Shown here: one piece after another, positions 47,501-56,169 of the stretch
Layout: every line of letters starts with the position of its first letter
Position numbering within the stretch: the stretch's first letter is position 1
Assembly (NCBI GenBank): GCA_022457155.1
Contig: JAJGOT010000208.1
Coordinates: forward strand, 1,074,001-1,138,000
Source: Cladopsammia gracilis
Taxonomy: Eukaryota > Cnidaria > Anthozoa > Scleractinia > Dendrophylliidae
Length of the DNA: 64,000 nt
Reading direction: 5' to 3'
Made by a program: the position numbers and the translations under genes
Notes under the pieces: model-generated
The model's input: the letters and a program-made list of their open reading frames with translations, nothing else
Databases searched by the model: none
What the model was told of the DNA's origin: nothing

Positions 47501-49124
47501 ACAGGCTGGACGGTCAACTTATGTTTACGTGTTTAATCACCGCCTGGAATATTCACCTCTGCCTGAGTGGATTGGTGTGATGCATGGAATGGACGTCCCA
47601 TTTGTGTTTGGCGCCCCTTTTAAGAACATACCTGATCCATTCACAATGATCCTGACAAGAAAGTATTCAGAAACAGAAAAGGGATTAAGTTTGTATGTTA
47701 TGAAACTGTGGACAGACTTTGCCAAATATGGGTAAGACTCCACAAATTTAATTATTTGAAATATATTAAGACTGCCAATGAAGTGGTGACTGGATCCGTA
47801 TTGACTTCGAGGGGAGGCCTAAAACGTTGTCAACATACAAACACAATGACAAGCGCTTTTTCCTTAGGCGATTTCTCTGACCTTAAGGATAATCCTTGAT
47901 AATCCGCTCTAGTGAGTAAATCACGTTAACTTCTGCCACTTTCCCAGTACGGACTCGAGGAACTAAGTTTAGCACATAATGTCTTCTACTACTCACTTTG
48001 TCAGAGTGTCGAATTTTGTCGCCGTGACGGGAGAAAAAAACAGGACAATTGACATCAATCCCCCCCATGGAGACCAGACCACAACACCGGGGACAACGTC
48101 CCCTACTCTTTTTCGAACAGTGATGTGGGTTCTTTTACGTCCCCTACTATTTTAATGTGAGAAAGTGTAGGAGACAAGGCCAACGCCTTAACGTCACCGC
48201 CCAATGACGCCATCATCTGAACTGAGACAAGGTGTTTGAGCACAGACAGCGTGATTTAAAGACCCTGGTTAGTGGTCCGGCCGCGACCTCCCGCTCTGCA
48301 GACTGGCGCCCAAGTAACTGAGCTAACCAGGAGGCGGTTAATGTCAATGTTTCTAAGGCACGGTTCAAACGTCGAACTTCGCATGTGCCGAATCTAATGC
48401 AAACGAGCAAGAACAATTCAATAGATTTTGCTCATTTGCATTAGATTTGGCACATGTGAAGTTCGACGTTTGAACCGGGCCTTACAAACGAATCCTGTCA
48501 TTTATGATCTTCTGATGCTAGCCGTGAATTCAGGCGCCTTCACTGACGATTCTAGTGAATTTTTAAAACTACAATTCTGGCCAATTGTTTTAGGGACACA
48601 CCACTAATTTTTAACCTTTCCATTGTGGCTGTGTCAATTTGAAAATCGCCGATGATCAAATTCGTAAAAATTATACTTACATATATTCTTCATCCCCCCG
48701 TCCTCTCTACAATATTGAAATCGATAACTTGTGATAAACGTCTGATGCATTTATGAATCCTGGATCTCAAAATTGCTCAGGGGAGTGGGGAATAATATGT
48801 AGAAGTCGTGCTTTTTGCGAAAAAGTGCTAAGCGTCCCAAACGAAATGGTCATGATAATGTAGCTAATTAACCAACTGAGCGGTGGATTCTCTTCTTTCT
48901 CCAGGTCTCCAAATCCGCCCGTCTCTGGTCCTGCACCCGTCACTTGGCCTAAATTTACGGACGAAGAACAAGCTTATCTAGTCCTCGACTTGAAACCGAG
49001 GGTGGAGCGTAGGTACAAGGCAAAAAAGATGGCGTTTTGGAATGAAATTGTTCCTAAAGTTGTCGAGTTAACAAAAAAGGAGGAAAATGAAGCTGAAGAA
49101 AAGGCGCCAAAGGATGAACTGTAA
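32701..49124 (+). CDS. Type-B carboxylesterase, ER-retained, 5 exons, 588 aa
   Basis: Exons: 32701-33043, 39669-39922, 44978-45700, 47505-47731, 48905-49124; GT/AG borders, phases chain to 589 codons with TAA. Residues 1-26 form a hydrophobic signal peptide ([20 protein letters not shown]). [14 protein letters not shown] is a family signature. HGGGF (145-149) forms the oxyanion hole, GESAGG holds the nucleophile S226, TSNEGS holds E354 and VMHGMDVPF holds H467, a complete Ser-Glu-His triad. C97 and C121 (SEDCLFLNV) match the first conserved disulfide. The protein ends KDEL, the ER retrieval signal used by mammalian liver-type carboxylesterases (HXEL). It probably hydrolyses carboxyl esters or amides of lipids or xenobiotics in the ER lumen; the substrate cannot be inferred. 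Introns 1 and 2 (6.6 and 5.1 kb) are packed with mobile elements. No inactivating change is seen. Confidence 0.93.
33164..33420. repeat. Fold-back element in esterase intron 1
   Basis: AAACATAAACGACAAACTGC at the left is mirrored at the right end. The match continues through CTGATCTGACTACGTAAAAA and GCGACAGAAACCGATAAAGC with small gaps. The long imperfect hairpin starts about 120 bases after exon 1. Confidence 0.6.
33481..33716. mobile_element. MITE with GGGACGG termini
   Basis: GGGACGGACCATTTAAT at the left is mirrored by ATAAATGGCCCGTCCC at the right. A poly-G run follows the left end and several AATTTTTTTT blocks fill the interior. Related ends occur near 29118 and 52910-52932. Confidence 0.5.
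34024..34447. mobile_element. Poly-G/poly-C-ended element, 8-bp target duplication
   Basis: The ends CCCGGGGGGGTACTC and GAGTACCCCCC...CCGGG are inverted. ACTCTGGA is repeated on both sides (34016-34023, 34448-34455). The interior carries degenerate CCTATTCTAGAC-type repeats. It lies in esterase intron 1. Confidence 0.65.
34915..35276. repeat. TTATTCGATGGTTT hairpin element, copy 2 (inverted relative to copy 1)
   Basis: GTGACGTCATTTTACCTTAT through GTATTACACC matches copy 1 in reverse, followed by the hairpin 35149-35276 (TTATTCGATGGTTT ... AAACCATCGAATAA). It is interrupted by the small hairpin MITE at 35006-35090. Confidence 0.55.
35006..35090. mobile_element. GGCCCGGTTCAAACGTCGA hairpin MITE, copy 1
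   Basis: A nearly perfect palindrome of 85 bases flanked by TTA on both sides (35003-35005, 35091-35093), inserted in the repeat at 34915-35276. Other copies: 48357-48481 and 52473-52592. A 3-bp TWA duplication is typical of PIF/Harbinger elements. Confidence 0.6.
35280..35560. mobile_element. MITE with GTATACAGCTGTTTCG ends
   Basis: GTATACAGCTGTTTCGA at the left and CGAAACAGCTGTATAC at the right are inverted. Further inner matches include TTGTCGG/CCGACAA and GCACGCGACAAT/ATTGTCGCGTGC. Confidence 0.55.
35640..36050. other. GC-rich stretch of unknown nature in esterase intron 1
   Basis: Contrasts with the AT-rich surroundings. It begins with a short hairpin (GCTCTGCGGGCCGAAGGCCC GCGCAGAGC) and contains GCCCGCCGCCGGCGCCGGCG. 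No coding frame with splice sites is visible. It may be a repeat end. Confidence 0.3.
36767..37487. mobile_element. Second copy of the 719-bp TTAA element
   Basis: Over 90 percent of bases match 3184-3902 by eye, in the same orientation, with GGTTACAGTGTACCTTC and GGTACTCTGTAACC termini. Left flank TTAA (36763-36766); right flank TTTA, apparently a decayed TTAA. Confidence 0.7.
37822..38686. mobile_element. MITE with CCCCGTCCACACGTATCCGG ends
   Basis: The left terminus is mirrored by CCGGATACGTGTGGACGGGG at 38686. Several further copies of GTCCACACG and GCGGATTC lie near both ends. A small nested palindrome (about 38045-38180, TTCAATTTGGGATTAATTTG) sits in the middle. The 865 bp hold no transposase. 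Confidence 0.65.
38735..38995. repeat. Partial relative of the 290-bp MITE
   Basis: TTGCTTTGGTTTTGCATTC, TGATTGGCTAAATAATC and GAAATAAAATCAAAACCAAT correspond to internal parts of 21155-21444. Termini are not preserved. Confidence 0.45.
39247..39330 (+). repeat. tRNA-like sequence (SINE head or tRNA pseudogene)
   Basis: An A box (TGGTGTAGTGG) and a B-box-like GGTTCGAGGC are spaced as in a tRNA. The acceptor stem does not close, so it is not an intact tRNA gene. Confidence 0.4.
39507..39569. repeat. (GT)n microsatellite, esterase intron 1
   Basis: About 31 uninterrupted GT units, ending about 100 bases before exon 2. Confidence 0.95.
40915..40990 (-). repeat. tRNA-like sequence in esterase intron 2
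   Basis: The minus strand reads GATGGTTGAGTGGTTAAAG (A-box-like) and, about 45 bases on, GCGAGCTCAAGTC (weak B box). It is probably a decayed tRNA-derived SINE; a similar relic with four GGTACAGT units lies near 42720-42790. Confidence 0.3.
41809..42923. mobile_element. 1.1-kb TIR element in esterase intron 2
   Basis: GCCTAAAGAATACCGTTTAG and on through GACGTCGGACACCTTATT at the left is mirrored at 42884-42923 with two or three mismatches. A tRNA-like relic lies inside near 42720-42790. No transposase frame is visible. Confidence 0.6.
42978..43150. repeat. (AT)n microsatellite abutting a retroelement fragment
   Basis: Alternating TA with interspersed GTATATA and TGTATG units. It directly precedes the GIY-YIG coding fragment, so its open frame (Tyr/Ile repeats) is not a real N-terminus. 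Confidence 0.95.
43151..43491 (+). pseudogene. Penelope-like retroelement fragment, GIY-YIG endonuclease C-terminus
   Basis: About 113 codons ending in TAA show the GIY-YIG signature [20 protein letters not shown], followed by NHKSSML and the CELAVHF block. This is the typical C-terminal endonuclease of Penelope-like elements, which nicks target DNA to prime reverse transcription. The reverse transcriptase upstream is missing; the fragment is cut by the AT microsatellite. Same strand as the esterase, inside intron 2. A hammerhead-like motif follows about 370 bases downstream, as expected for the 3' pLTR of such elements. Confidence 0.7.
43862..43898 (+). ncRNA. Hammerhead ribozyme-like core of a Penelope-like element
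   Basis: CTGAAGA (CUGANGA box) is followed by AGGCCGAAGGCC (4-bp stem II with a short loop) and GAAAC, then ten bases and GTC. A15.1-C15.2 of the GAAAC box can pair with G-U of GTC as a minimal stem III, with cleavage expected after the C at 43898. Short stem III hammerheads are known from Penelope-like elements. Stem I pairing is weak in this copy, so activity is uncertain. Confidence 0.55.
44079..44464. repeat. Direct duplication of 154 bases between AT arrays
   Basis: 44079-44232 and 44311-44464 are essentially identical, starting TTGCTTCGCTCACTGCTTGC and ending ACATTGTATACATAATTGTA. The spacer is 78 bases. Recent tandem duplication or slippage driven by the flanking (TA)n is likely. The protein-like frames here are repeats. 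Confidence 0.85.
44461..44590. repeat. (AT)n microsatellite pair
   Basis: Two (TA)n runs separated by TACAATTATGTATAC; another (TA)n of 40 bases lies at 44041-44080. Confidence 0.95.
44600..44849. repeat. Inverted-repeat element just before esterase exon 3
   Basis: CCCATAAGTGGATAGAAACG and ACGTTTCAACCCACTTATGGG are inverted. The interior frame ends [24 protein letters not shown], unassigned. Confidence 0.35.
45735..46040. repeat. Dispersed repeat after esterase exon 3 (copy inverted at 59835-60250)
   Basis: GGGCATTTGCTCACGTT, GGTCGGGCATTAG, TTGACTTAGTTTGCCTTCAA and CCCCGGGGCATTTGCACAGC recur in the same order on the opposite strand at 59835-60250. Non-coding MITE or SINE-like family. Confidence 0.5.
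48000..48345 (-). mobile_element. tRNA-derived SINE in esterase intron 4
   Basis: The minus strand starts near 48345 with CCTCCTGGTTAGCTCAGTTA (A box TAGCTCAGTTA) and GCGCCAGTCTGCAGAGCGGG; the B box is damaged. The body to about 48000 includes TCACTGTTCGAAAAAGAGTA and ACCCACATCACTG. Confidence 0.5.
48357..48481. mobile_element. GGCCCGGTTCAAACGTCGA hairpin MITE, copy 2
   Basis: Palindrome with arms ending GTTTGAACCGGGCC; the loop carries TTGCATTAGATT. Directly adjacent to the SINE head in esterase intron 4. Confidence 0.65.
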
Positions 49125-49156
49125 AAGTTTTCTTAAACAAACCTGCTCTGTTAACA

Positions 49157-49162
49157 AATAAA
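49157..49162 (+). promoter_or_regulatory. Polyadenylation signal of the esterase gene
   Basis: AATAAA lies 33 bases after the TAA stop. The TTAA element at 49187 begins just beyond the expected cleavage site. Confidence 0.7.
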
Positions 49163-49186
49163 ACATTTCAAAGTCCTTTCGTTTAA

Positions 49187-49847
49187 GGTGGCTCCATATT
49201 GTTCAGCCCTCTCGTCTTTTGCATTCCATTATAGCTAGCCCGATGGTGTGGCTAAAAATCTTTTACTTGAAACAAGTAAATCAATTATCAGTCAACAAAG
49301 TGGTATCCAAATTACGTCATCAACCGTTGCCATGGCAACGCGAAAAGAGGTCAAAAATACGCTTTTTTGGACCATTTGAGGCTAATAGCTTATAAACTAC
49401 AATGTAAAAGTTTTTGTTTTCGATATATTTTTGTTTAATTGGCAAGAGAAACGTTTTAACATTTTTTTAAAAAAAATTCTATACATAGAGTTCCGAGGTA
49501 CCTTAAATTTATGTAAAAATGACATATCTCTGAATCCTATGTACAGATTTTTTTCAAAATTGGCACAAATGTTTGTTATATTTATAAGTCGAAAATATAT
49601 AAAAAATGAAAAAATTTCACCGAGCAGTTTTGAAGTTTTTAGCCTCAAAAGGTTGAAAATGGGGTATTTTTGGCCTCTTTTGACGTTGCCATGGTAACAA
49701 ATTTTGATGTCGTAACCACCTAAATTTGTTCATTGGTTAAGTGTTTACAAACCTGTAATAAACGTTTTCTCTTAACTTTACTGGTGAAGCTGTGATTGAA
49801 TATCATAGATGTATCATGATGGAATGTTTAAACTATTAGGAGCCACC
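49187..49847. mobile_element. TTAA-flanked element directly after the esterase gene
   Basis: GGTGGCTCCATATTG at the left and AGGAGCCACC at the right are inverted, with TTAA outside both ends (49183-49186, 49848-49851). GTTGCCATGG(C/T)AAC occurs near both ends (about 49327 and 49684). The first nine bases are shared with the large palindrome at 2110, suggesting one transposase family. Confidence 0.6.
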
Positions 49848-49912
49848 TTAAAATAAACCCTGCATTCATCAAATCTGTAGAAACTGAGTACTGAGTATTT
49901 GGAAATGGAATG

Positions 49913-50400
49913 TGTACAGGGTGTCCCAAAAATTGGTTCCTCTACTTTACAGACCTGTATTTTATTCTCTATTGATTAATGTTATAGCCTTTCAATAAAA
50001 ACTTTCACGAAAACAATCTAGCTAAAATATGAGATTATCAATCGCGCGCGCGAAAACTTCCCGCCATTTTACGGCATTTCACAGCCGCGAGTTGCTCTGA
50101 ATTAATTGTCAGTGTTTTACTTAGCGGCTTATAAAATGAATCCTCTCAAAGCCAAAAAATCTCCTATTTACGAGCACAAGCATCTATACTTGGTATAACA
50201 GATGAATTCACATACAAAGATCCTATCCCGAAGACCATGTAGGAACTGAAACAGCGGCTCAAACTAGCATGGGTAAACGTCCCGTTTTCCACACTACAAG
50301 AATTATCGTACTCCATATGCCGCAGTGGCTATGAAATGTGATAAAAAGTAATGGAGGCCACTCAGGCTACTTAAACTACGTATGAAAATGAATGTACCCC
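49913..50400 (+). pseudogene. Mariner/Tc1-like transposase remnant
   Basis: After a terminus-like CAGGGTGTCCCAAAAATTGG, a decayed frame at about 50215-50370 reads KDPIPKTM, stop, ELKQRLKLAWVNVPFSTLQE and then LSYSI. This is the characteristic helical C-terminus of DD34-37 transposases (P-x-T-x-x-EL...RL..AW..IP...L..L). Stops and missing catalytic parts show it is dead. Confidence 0.5.
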
Positions 50401-50467
50401 GACAACTCGCCGAGCTACGAAATACCGCCATGTTGTGACGTCACGGGGTTATCAATTCTGATAACTG
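50388..50467. repeat. Second copy of the CRE-containing repeat
   Basis: Matches 32527-32606 (CTCGCCGAGCTACGAAAT, GCCATGTTGTGACGTCACGG) in the same orientation. It flanks the transposase remnant. Confidence 0.6.
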
Positions 50468-50978
50468 TGCCGGATTTTTGGCAGTCCGGAATTTTTTGAA
50501 TTTAATTATTTTCAAATTGGACAAGTATGCAGTCGTTTTATCAGTCAATTATATTTTTCTCACTTCTGCGTAGAATTTAGAAAGCAGTAGAAAGTAAAGT
50601 GTCGAGCCCTCCAATGCAGGTAATGTCTTGAAAGGCTCTTTGTTCTTTGCGTGCTAAACGCTACTCAAAATACAATATACATTAGCCATGTTCATGTCGT
50701 CAATGTGCCTTTTTTCGTGATTTTGTTTTGGTTTCCTAGCTTCCATCATGGCGTTTAGATCTGTCTCCGCTATGTCAGGAAACCTGCTTTCTTTTGCCGG
50801 TTCCCTGCTGGCTGTTCGTCCGTAAAAACCTCGCCAAATAATTAATCGCTTTGAAACAAGCAGCATTTTCATTGAAAAAGTCAGTATGGCAAACAAACCA
50901 AATTAACAGTTTATAATATCGATAGTCTGAAAAATTAAGAAGTAATGCGGGAGGAGCTTGTATGGGATTTAAGGCTTG

Positions 50979-51133
50979 TAGACTGCGAGCAGTCTCTCTT
51001 TTTCCGCTAAAGTCAGTAGGGACAAACGCAACGGCTTCGCCGCTCGCCGCTCGCTGCTCGCTGCTCGCTCATCACGCTATTTTTTTGTGTTCGTCCCTAC
51101 TGACTTTAGCGGAAAAAGAGAGACTGCTCGCAG
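50979..51133. repeat. Perfect-arm hairpin element
   Basis: GACTGCGAGCAGTCTCTCTT and on through CCGCTAAAGTCAGTAGGGAC is mirrored at the right. The loop holds repeated CGCTGCTCG units. Confidence 0.65.
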
Positions 51134-51161
51134 TCTATAAGGCTAGTAATATAATCGGTAT

Positions 51162-51560
51162 CCCGGGGGGGGGGTACTCTCTGAAAAGTTGAGTGGGGGG
51201 ACGGGTGGTGGTGTGCGGCGCGTTTCTTGAAACCCTAACCCCTTTTTCAGACCAAAATACGTGATTTTCCATAACCTTTTCTAGACCTACCCAGGAACTG
51301 CTTCGGTTTAGGTATAATTTGAAAAGGGTTTCAAATTCTCCAGGTGTTAATCAAACTGCACTTCTTGTGAGATGAATGGTAATGAAAAAAGTAGCTTCAA
51401 TTCTTCTTAAAATCATACCCAATTCTACACAGGGGTACACAAACCTTACCCTATTTTAACCTCGTTCCCGCTCCCTCTCTCTCGCACCTCTATTTTAGAC
51501 CAAAACGGGTCAAAAACCTTCCTCACACGAAATATGCGAGCTAGTTACCCCAAGAGGGGA
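51162..51560. repeat. Truncated poly-G-ended element
   Basis: The left end CCCGGGGGGGGGG then GTACTCTCTG and internal AGACCAAAA/CCTA motifs match the family at 28451, 34024 and 61332. No clear right terminus. Confidence 0.45.
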
Positions 51561-52106
51561 GGGAGCATGTAGGTTCCATAAGAAGTTTCCATGGGGTGCA
51601 AAGTTTTTAAATGCGGGGACAACGCTGACTACGCTGACTTCGCGCGCACATCACTTACGGAAAAACCCCCGGAACACCGTCGGAACCTAACCGAAACACC
51701 CTGGAACCCACTAAAAATCAAGAAAATAATTAAAGGCTCCTTTGAAAAAAGATTCTGCACACCTATGGACCCTCCCCTCTCCTAGGCGTTTTGCTCCATG
51801 CATGGACCCCCCAACCAAATGCGTCCAACTCCCCGCCCCAATAAATGACTTTTATTCGGGATTCGTATCACCTCACAGTAAGAAACCATGCAAAATTGGC
51901 CGGTAAAACTTATGCGACAAAATCTTCTTTTCGCGAACTGTAGTCTCTTACCGCGGCCGTTATTTGGCCGTCACGCAACGCTTCTGATCCTGCACAAGAA
52001 AAACGAGAAGTTCAAGCACTGAGTAATCATGGACGATAATCCTGCTGGTATAGGTTGGATCCGATCATACTAGTGATCTGATCGGTTTGACTACAGTGAA
52101 AATATA

Positions 52107-52452
52107 GTATAGAAGCAAAGACCAATACAACGTAGGTAGAAATTTACAGATGTACTATATTTCGGATGGCCAAACCAGCCTCCTCCTCCTCCTCCTCCTC
52201 CTCCTCCTCCTCCTCCTTCTCCTCCTCCTCCTCCTCCTCCTCCTCCTCCTCCTCCTCCTCCTTCTTCTCCTTCTTCTCCTTCTTCTCCTTCTTCTTCTTC
52301 TTCTTCTTCTTCTTCTTCTTCTTCTTCTTCTTCTTCTTCTTCTTCTTCTTCTTCATTGTACCTGAAGAAAGCTGGTTTGGCCAGCCGAAATAACATAGTA
52401 CATGTACATTTTTAAATTTCTACCTAATTTGTATCGGTCTTTGCTTCTATAC
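52107..52452. repeat. Hairpin whose loop is a CTC/CTT microsatellite
   Basis: TATAGAAGCAAAGACC at the left is mirrored by GGTCTTTGCTTCTATA at the right; GGCCAAACCAGC and GCTGGTTTGGCC pair directly beside the array. The array itself (about 52181-52354) shifts from CTC units to CTT units. Confidence 0.75.
52181..52354. repeat. (CTC)n/(CTT)n microsatellite
   Basis: About 58 trinucleotide units; homopurine/homopyrimidine, so it could form triplex DNA. Protein-like frames across it are artefacts. Confidence 0.97.
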
Positions 52453-52472
52453 TACAAAAAACGGCTGCGTAA

Positions 52473-52592
52473 GGCCCAGTTCAAACGTCGAACTTCACAT
52501 GTGCCGAACCTAATGCAAATGAGCAAAATCTATTGTTCTTGCTAATTTGCATTAGGTTCGGCACATGTGAAGTTCGACGTTTGAACTGGACC
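52473..52592. mobile_element. GGCCCGGTTCAAACGTCGA hairpin MITE, copy 3
   Basis: Starts GGCCCAGTTCAAACGTCGAA and ends with the complement; TAA on both sides. The loop TTGCTAATTTGCAT resembles copy 2. Confidence 0.65.
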
Positions 52593-53159
52593 TAAGAGAC
52601 TTCGCGAACCGTGGACAATGCGTAAAAACAACTGGGGTTTTTGTCTGGATTTTTCTTAACGATTTATGTTTTGGAGAAAATGTAAATTCCAAAAAGGACC
52701 TCTGGCGAGAGGTTACGCCTGAAAAGTAAGCACAGCTACTTCTGCGACTTGAAGCGATGCAGTAATTTTTTTTTTCCGTCTTGAGGCTGTGACAGATTTT
52801 TTTTCGAGAATTTTCCATTCTTTGCTTTTCTTTGGCTCACTTTGCACTTTTTTCTCTACTTTTGCTGTGCAGGAATTTATTTTTGGTAATTGTCCCACCC
52901 ACCCTCTCTCAAAAATAAAATGGTCCATCCCTTTCTCGTCAAAGAAGCCAACAAAGTGCTCTGAAAATGCTCACTCAGGCGTACAAACTACTTCCTGACT
53001 ACCTCCTCTCGCCAGAGGTCCGTTTTTATACTTTTTGAAATTCCCAGATTTTCGAAAACATTATCGTTAAAAAAAGTAGACAAAAATCCCAGTGTTTTTT
53101 TACGCATCGTCCAGGGTTCGCGTGGTGTCCTGCGCAGCCGTTATTTGTGCAGGATCTGA

Positions 53160-53288
53160 GGCCAGTTGCATAAAACCTAACGCCAGACGTAACACCTAAC
53201 GTCGGGCGTTTAACCCAGTCAAAGTTACTATTTTAACGTCAGACTTTAGCATTTACGTCCAACGTTACGTTTTATGCAACTGGCCCCA
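53160..53288. repeat. Hairpin MITE with GGCCAGTTGCATAAAAC ends
   Basis: The left end and its complement GTTTTATGCAACTGGCC are perfect. The interior has AACGTCGGGCGTT/AACGTCAGAC-type motifs. Confidence 0.65.
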
Positions 53289-53691
53289 GGAGAGTTGTGC
53301 GACGACACAAACAACGGCTGCGCAGGAGACTACAATTCGCGAAAATAAAATTATGCCGCATACGTTTTACGGGCCAATTTTGCATGGTCAGTCTTAAATG
53401 TGAGGTGATGTGAATCCCGAATAAAAGTCATTTATTGGAAGAGGGTCTGGATGGGATTTACTGACAGCTGACAAATGGCTGAAATTTTAACTGACAACTG
53501 ACAAATAAGCTAAAATTTTGCTGACAATTGACATTTGTACCAGGGTTAACTGACAACTGATAACAATCTTGAAATAATCTTTTTTCGGTTTTATTTAATA
53601 ATATATAATTATATAACTTAAGATCTCGACTTGTAACTAGAGATCTCGACTTGTAAAGAAAAATCTTTTTTGTTTTCAGACTCTCTCTAAA

Positions 53692-54250
53692 GCCCGGTTT
53701 CCATATGATCGCTACGATCGCTGCGATCGCTGCGATCGCTGAAAAAAAAGTTCAGCGATCGTAGCGATCATATGGAAACCACTCTCCAGCGATCGTAGCG
53801 ATCACAGCGATCGCAGCGACAACGATCGCTGCGATCGCTGTGATTCTATCTCAGCGATCGTAGCGATCGTAGCGATCATATGGAAACCACTCTCCAGCGA
53901 TCGCAGCGATCGCAGCGATCGCAGCGACGGCAAAAATACCATGATGCACTGCGTACGCTCACTCAAAGGGTGCGATTTGCCCCTTTTTATGGAAGAAGTG
54001 CAAAGATACGACTGTCTTTACAACAAATTTTAAAAACAATTCACAGCCGCTATGTTGAATTTCAAGAATGAGGCGAAACGATATTGTCAGACCCAGGTCC
54101 CCTCGACCTTCATTCACTTTCTCAGCGATCGTAGCGATCGCAGCGATCATATGGAAACCATCAATCGCTGCGATCGCTGAACTATTTTTTTCAGCGATCG
54201 CAGCGATCGCAACGATCGTAGCGATCGTAGCGATCATATGGAAACCGGGC
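53692..54250. mobile_element. GGTTTCCATATGATCGC-type hairpin MITE, copy 2
   Basis: GCCCGGTTTCCATATGATCG and CGATCATATGGAAACCGGGC are perfectly inverted at 53692 and 54250. The full motif also recurs internally (about 53768, 53876, 54147), so this is several units fused or nested. GCGATCGTAGCGATC repeats make both strands self-complementary. Confidence 0.7.
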
Positions 54251-55900
54251 TTAAGCTTGACGTACAGCAGGTGAACTTTAGCCACAAATTTCCATTTAAC
54301 AGTGTCCTTTTAATGAGTGTCTTCAACGCGGTCATAAAGGAAGCCGTAGTGCCGAATGTTAGTTTCATATTAAAGAAACGTTTGAACTGGTTTGAAGCTA
54401 CTAAAAGTTAACATTGCAACACTAAGGTATGTCTAGTCTAAGAATTCAGATTTTAGTAGTAGACCATTTCGGGTTTGAGTATTAAACTTTTTATTTTTGT
54501 GCGTGCGAGTTTATATAATAACCTGTTCACCTCTAGATGGATCTCAAAAACAAACAGATTCTCCTGAGATCTACTTTTAAAAATCCAACAAGAACACAAA
54601 CAAGCAAGTGCATCAGCCCACTCAAAGATAATGCAGTTGCTCCGAAAACAAGCCGACAAATTAAAAAAAAAGATGATTAAGAAGTTCTTTAGTTTTAGAT
54701 TTAAAACACTTTACTCATTCCATTTACGTTTGGAACAAATTTTCCGTATCCAAAGTTCAGAAAATAGAAACCGAAAAATACTAGATCATTCATGGTTTCG
54801 GAGTATTTGTTTGCCCTGATACTTGCATGCAATCCTTGACATAAGTGCGAATGATATAAAGTGCGAATGTGAAGCTAGCAGGCTTTTCATCATTGGTTAT
54901 GTTTATGATCATGAGAACGCTGTTTCAAAACAAATAATTGAAATAACACTTCTCAAACCATGTTTGTCCAAGAATTCAAATAATTTTTATCCGATAGTAC
55001 AGTATAAGGCGGCCTTATGCGGCCTTATGCGCAACCGAGCGCGAAGAAGGAAGGTAAGGTAAAGTAAGTACAGTATAAGAGGAGCCTGTGCGCTATTTGT
55101 TGTGTTCGGAGAGGATATAGCGAGTATAAACTCGTTAGGTCGCTTGTAATTTCATTACCTTGAGGATGAAAGCCATCGGCCGGTTAAATAATGTTTTCTT
55201 TTCGATATTATTATTCTGTTTTATATACAACAGACAAAACTTAAGTGACGCACTAGGGGGGTGGATTGTTTTAAAAGTGTTGGTCGCAATAAAAATATAT
55301 AATTTCTTTTTTGGATCAATTTCAAGAAAAGTTCCACTCAGTATACAAAGGTCTACAAACAGCTCCTTTTCTTCGATTTCGGGCTGTTTTTAGGAGCAGG
55401 GTTATGTCAGATTGCTCCTTAAACATGTTATATGCAATATATGAAACGTTCTGAATTTAGAATCAGTCACTTTTCTCCTCAGTAGTAGTAGAACATTAAA
55501 AAGCTAAAGTTTCATTTGCGTATAATCAATCAACATATTCAACTTTATTCTCGTGCTTTGAAGTTTTATTCAAACAAATAATTGCTACAAAGCCGATGAT
55601 GTTAAAGTTTACCTAGGAAAAAGGAAAAGTTTAACTTAAAATAGAATACTAACATATTAAGCGAAAACAACTTATTATGTATTATTAGACACCTGCACCT
55701 TTGAAACACTGAATAACCCAAAAATTTACATTTTTAATATGAGAACGCTGTATAATTATATATGATTGAATTGTCAGAAATGTCGCAAAATACACTCTAT
55801 TACGCCCCCATCCCTATTAATCCTCCCTCTCAGTAATAAGCCGCCCCTCTTGAGCTTCGAGGTTTTTAACCCATTGACACCTGAACCGCCCGTAACAAAA
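54251..55900. other. Gene-free stretch
   Basis: No exon is supported. A 48-codon frame at 54537-54680 was considered and not called. A short direct repeat GGCGGCCTTATGC lies near 55008-55030. Confidence 0.35.
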
Positions 55901-55904
55901 TTCG

Positions 55905-56135
55905 AGATTAAAAAGTCTATCCAGTATGTGGAGTTTTTTGTACTCAAAACGTCAAGGATATTTTCTATCAGTTTGAAAGCAGAAGGAAACAGCCGCAAAA
56001 AAAAAAAACCCATTTAAGTGCACCTGATTGACACGCGCGCAACGTAGGTGTCCAATTACAAAAAGTTGTAATTGGATAGCTGTAATTGGACACCCACGAG
56101 ACCACGCGCCAATTAGTAATAGTATAAATTGGACT

Positions 56136-56169
<34 letters not shown>

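Larger units (their letters stand above)
51838..53440. mobile_element. Composite fold-back region with several nested hairpins
   Basis: Outer arms (ATAAATGACTTTTATTCGGG at 51841 and its complement near 53415-53435; CATGCAAAATTGGCC and GGCCAATTTTGCATG) enclose further inverted pairs (GACCTCTGGCGAGAGG near 52697 with CCTCTCGCCAGAGGTC near 53008). Inside are hairpins at 52107-52452, 52473-52592 and 53160-53288. Repeated insertion into the loops of one fold-back element explains the pattern. No coding sequence. Confidence 0.55.

Noticed and set aside
52091..52396. Long Glu/Gly, Lys/Glu, Leu and Ser frames
   Set aside because: All are readings of the CTC/CTT microsatellite in different frames.
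54537..54680. 48-codon frame starting MDLKNKQILLRSTFKNPTRT
   Set aside because: Composition is coding-like, but it is short and has no recognisable motif, splice context or neighbouring exon.
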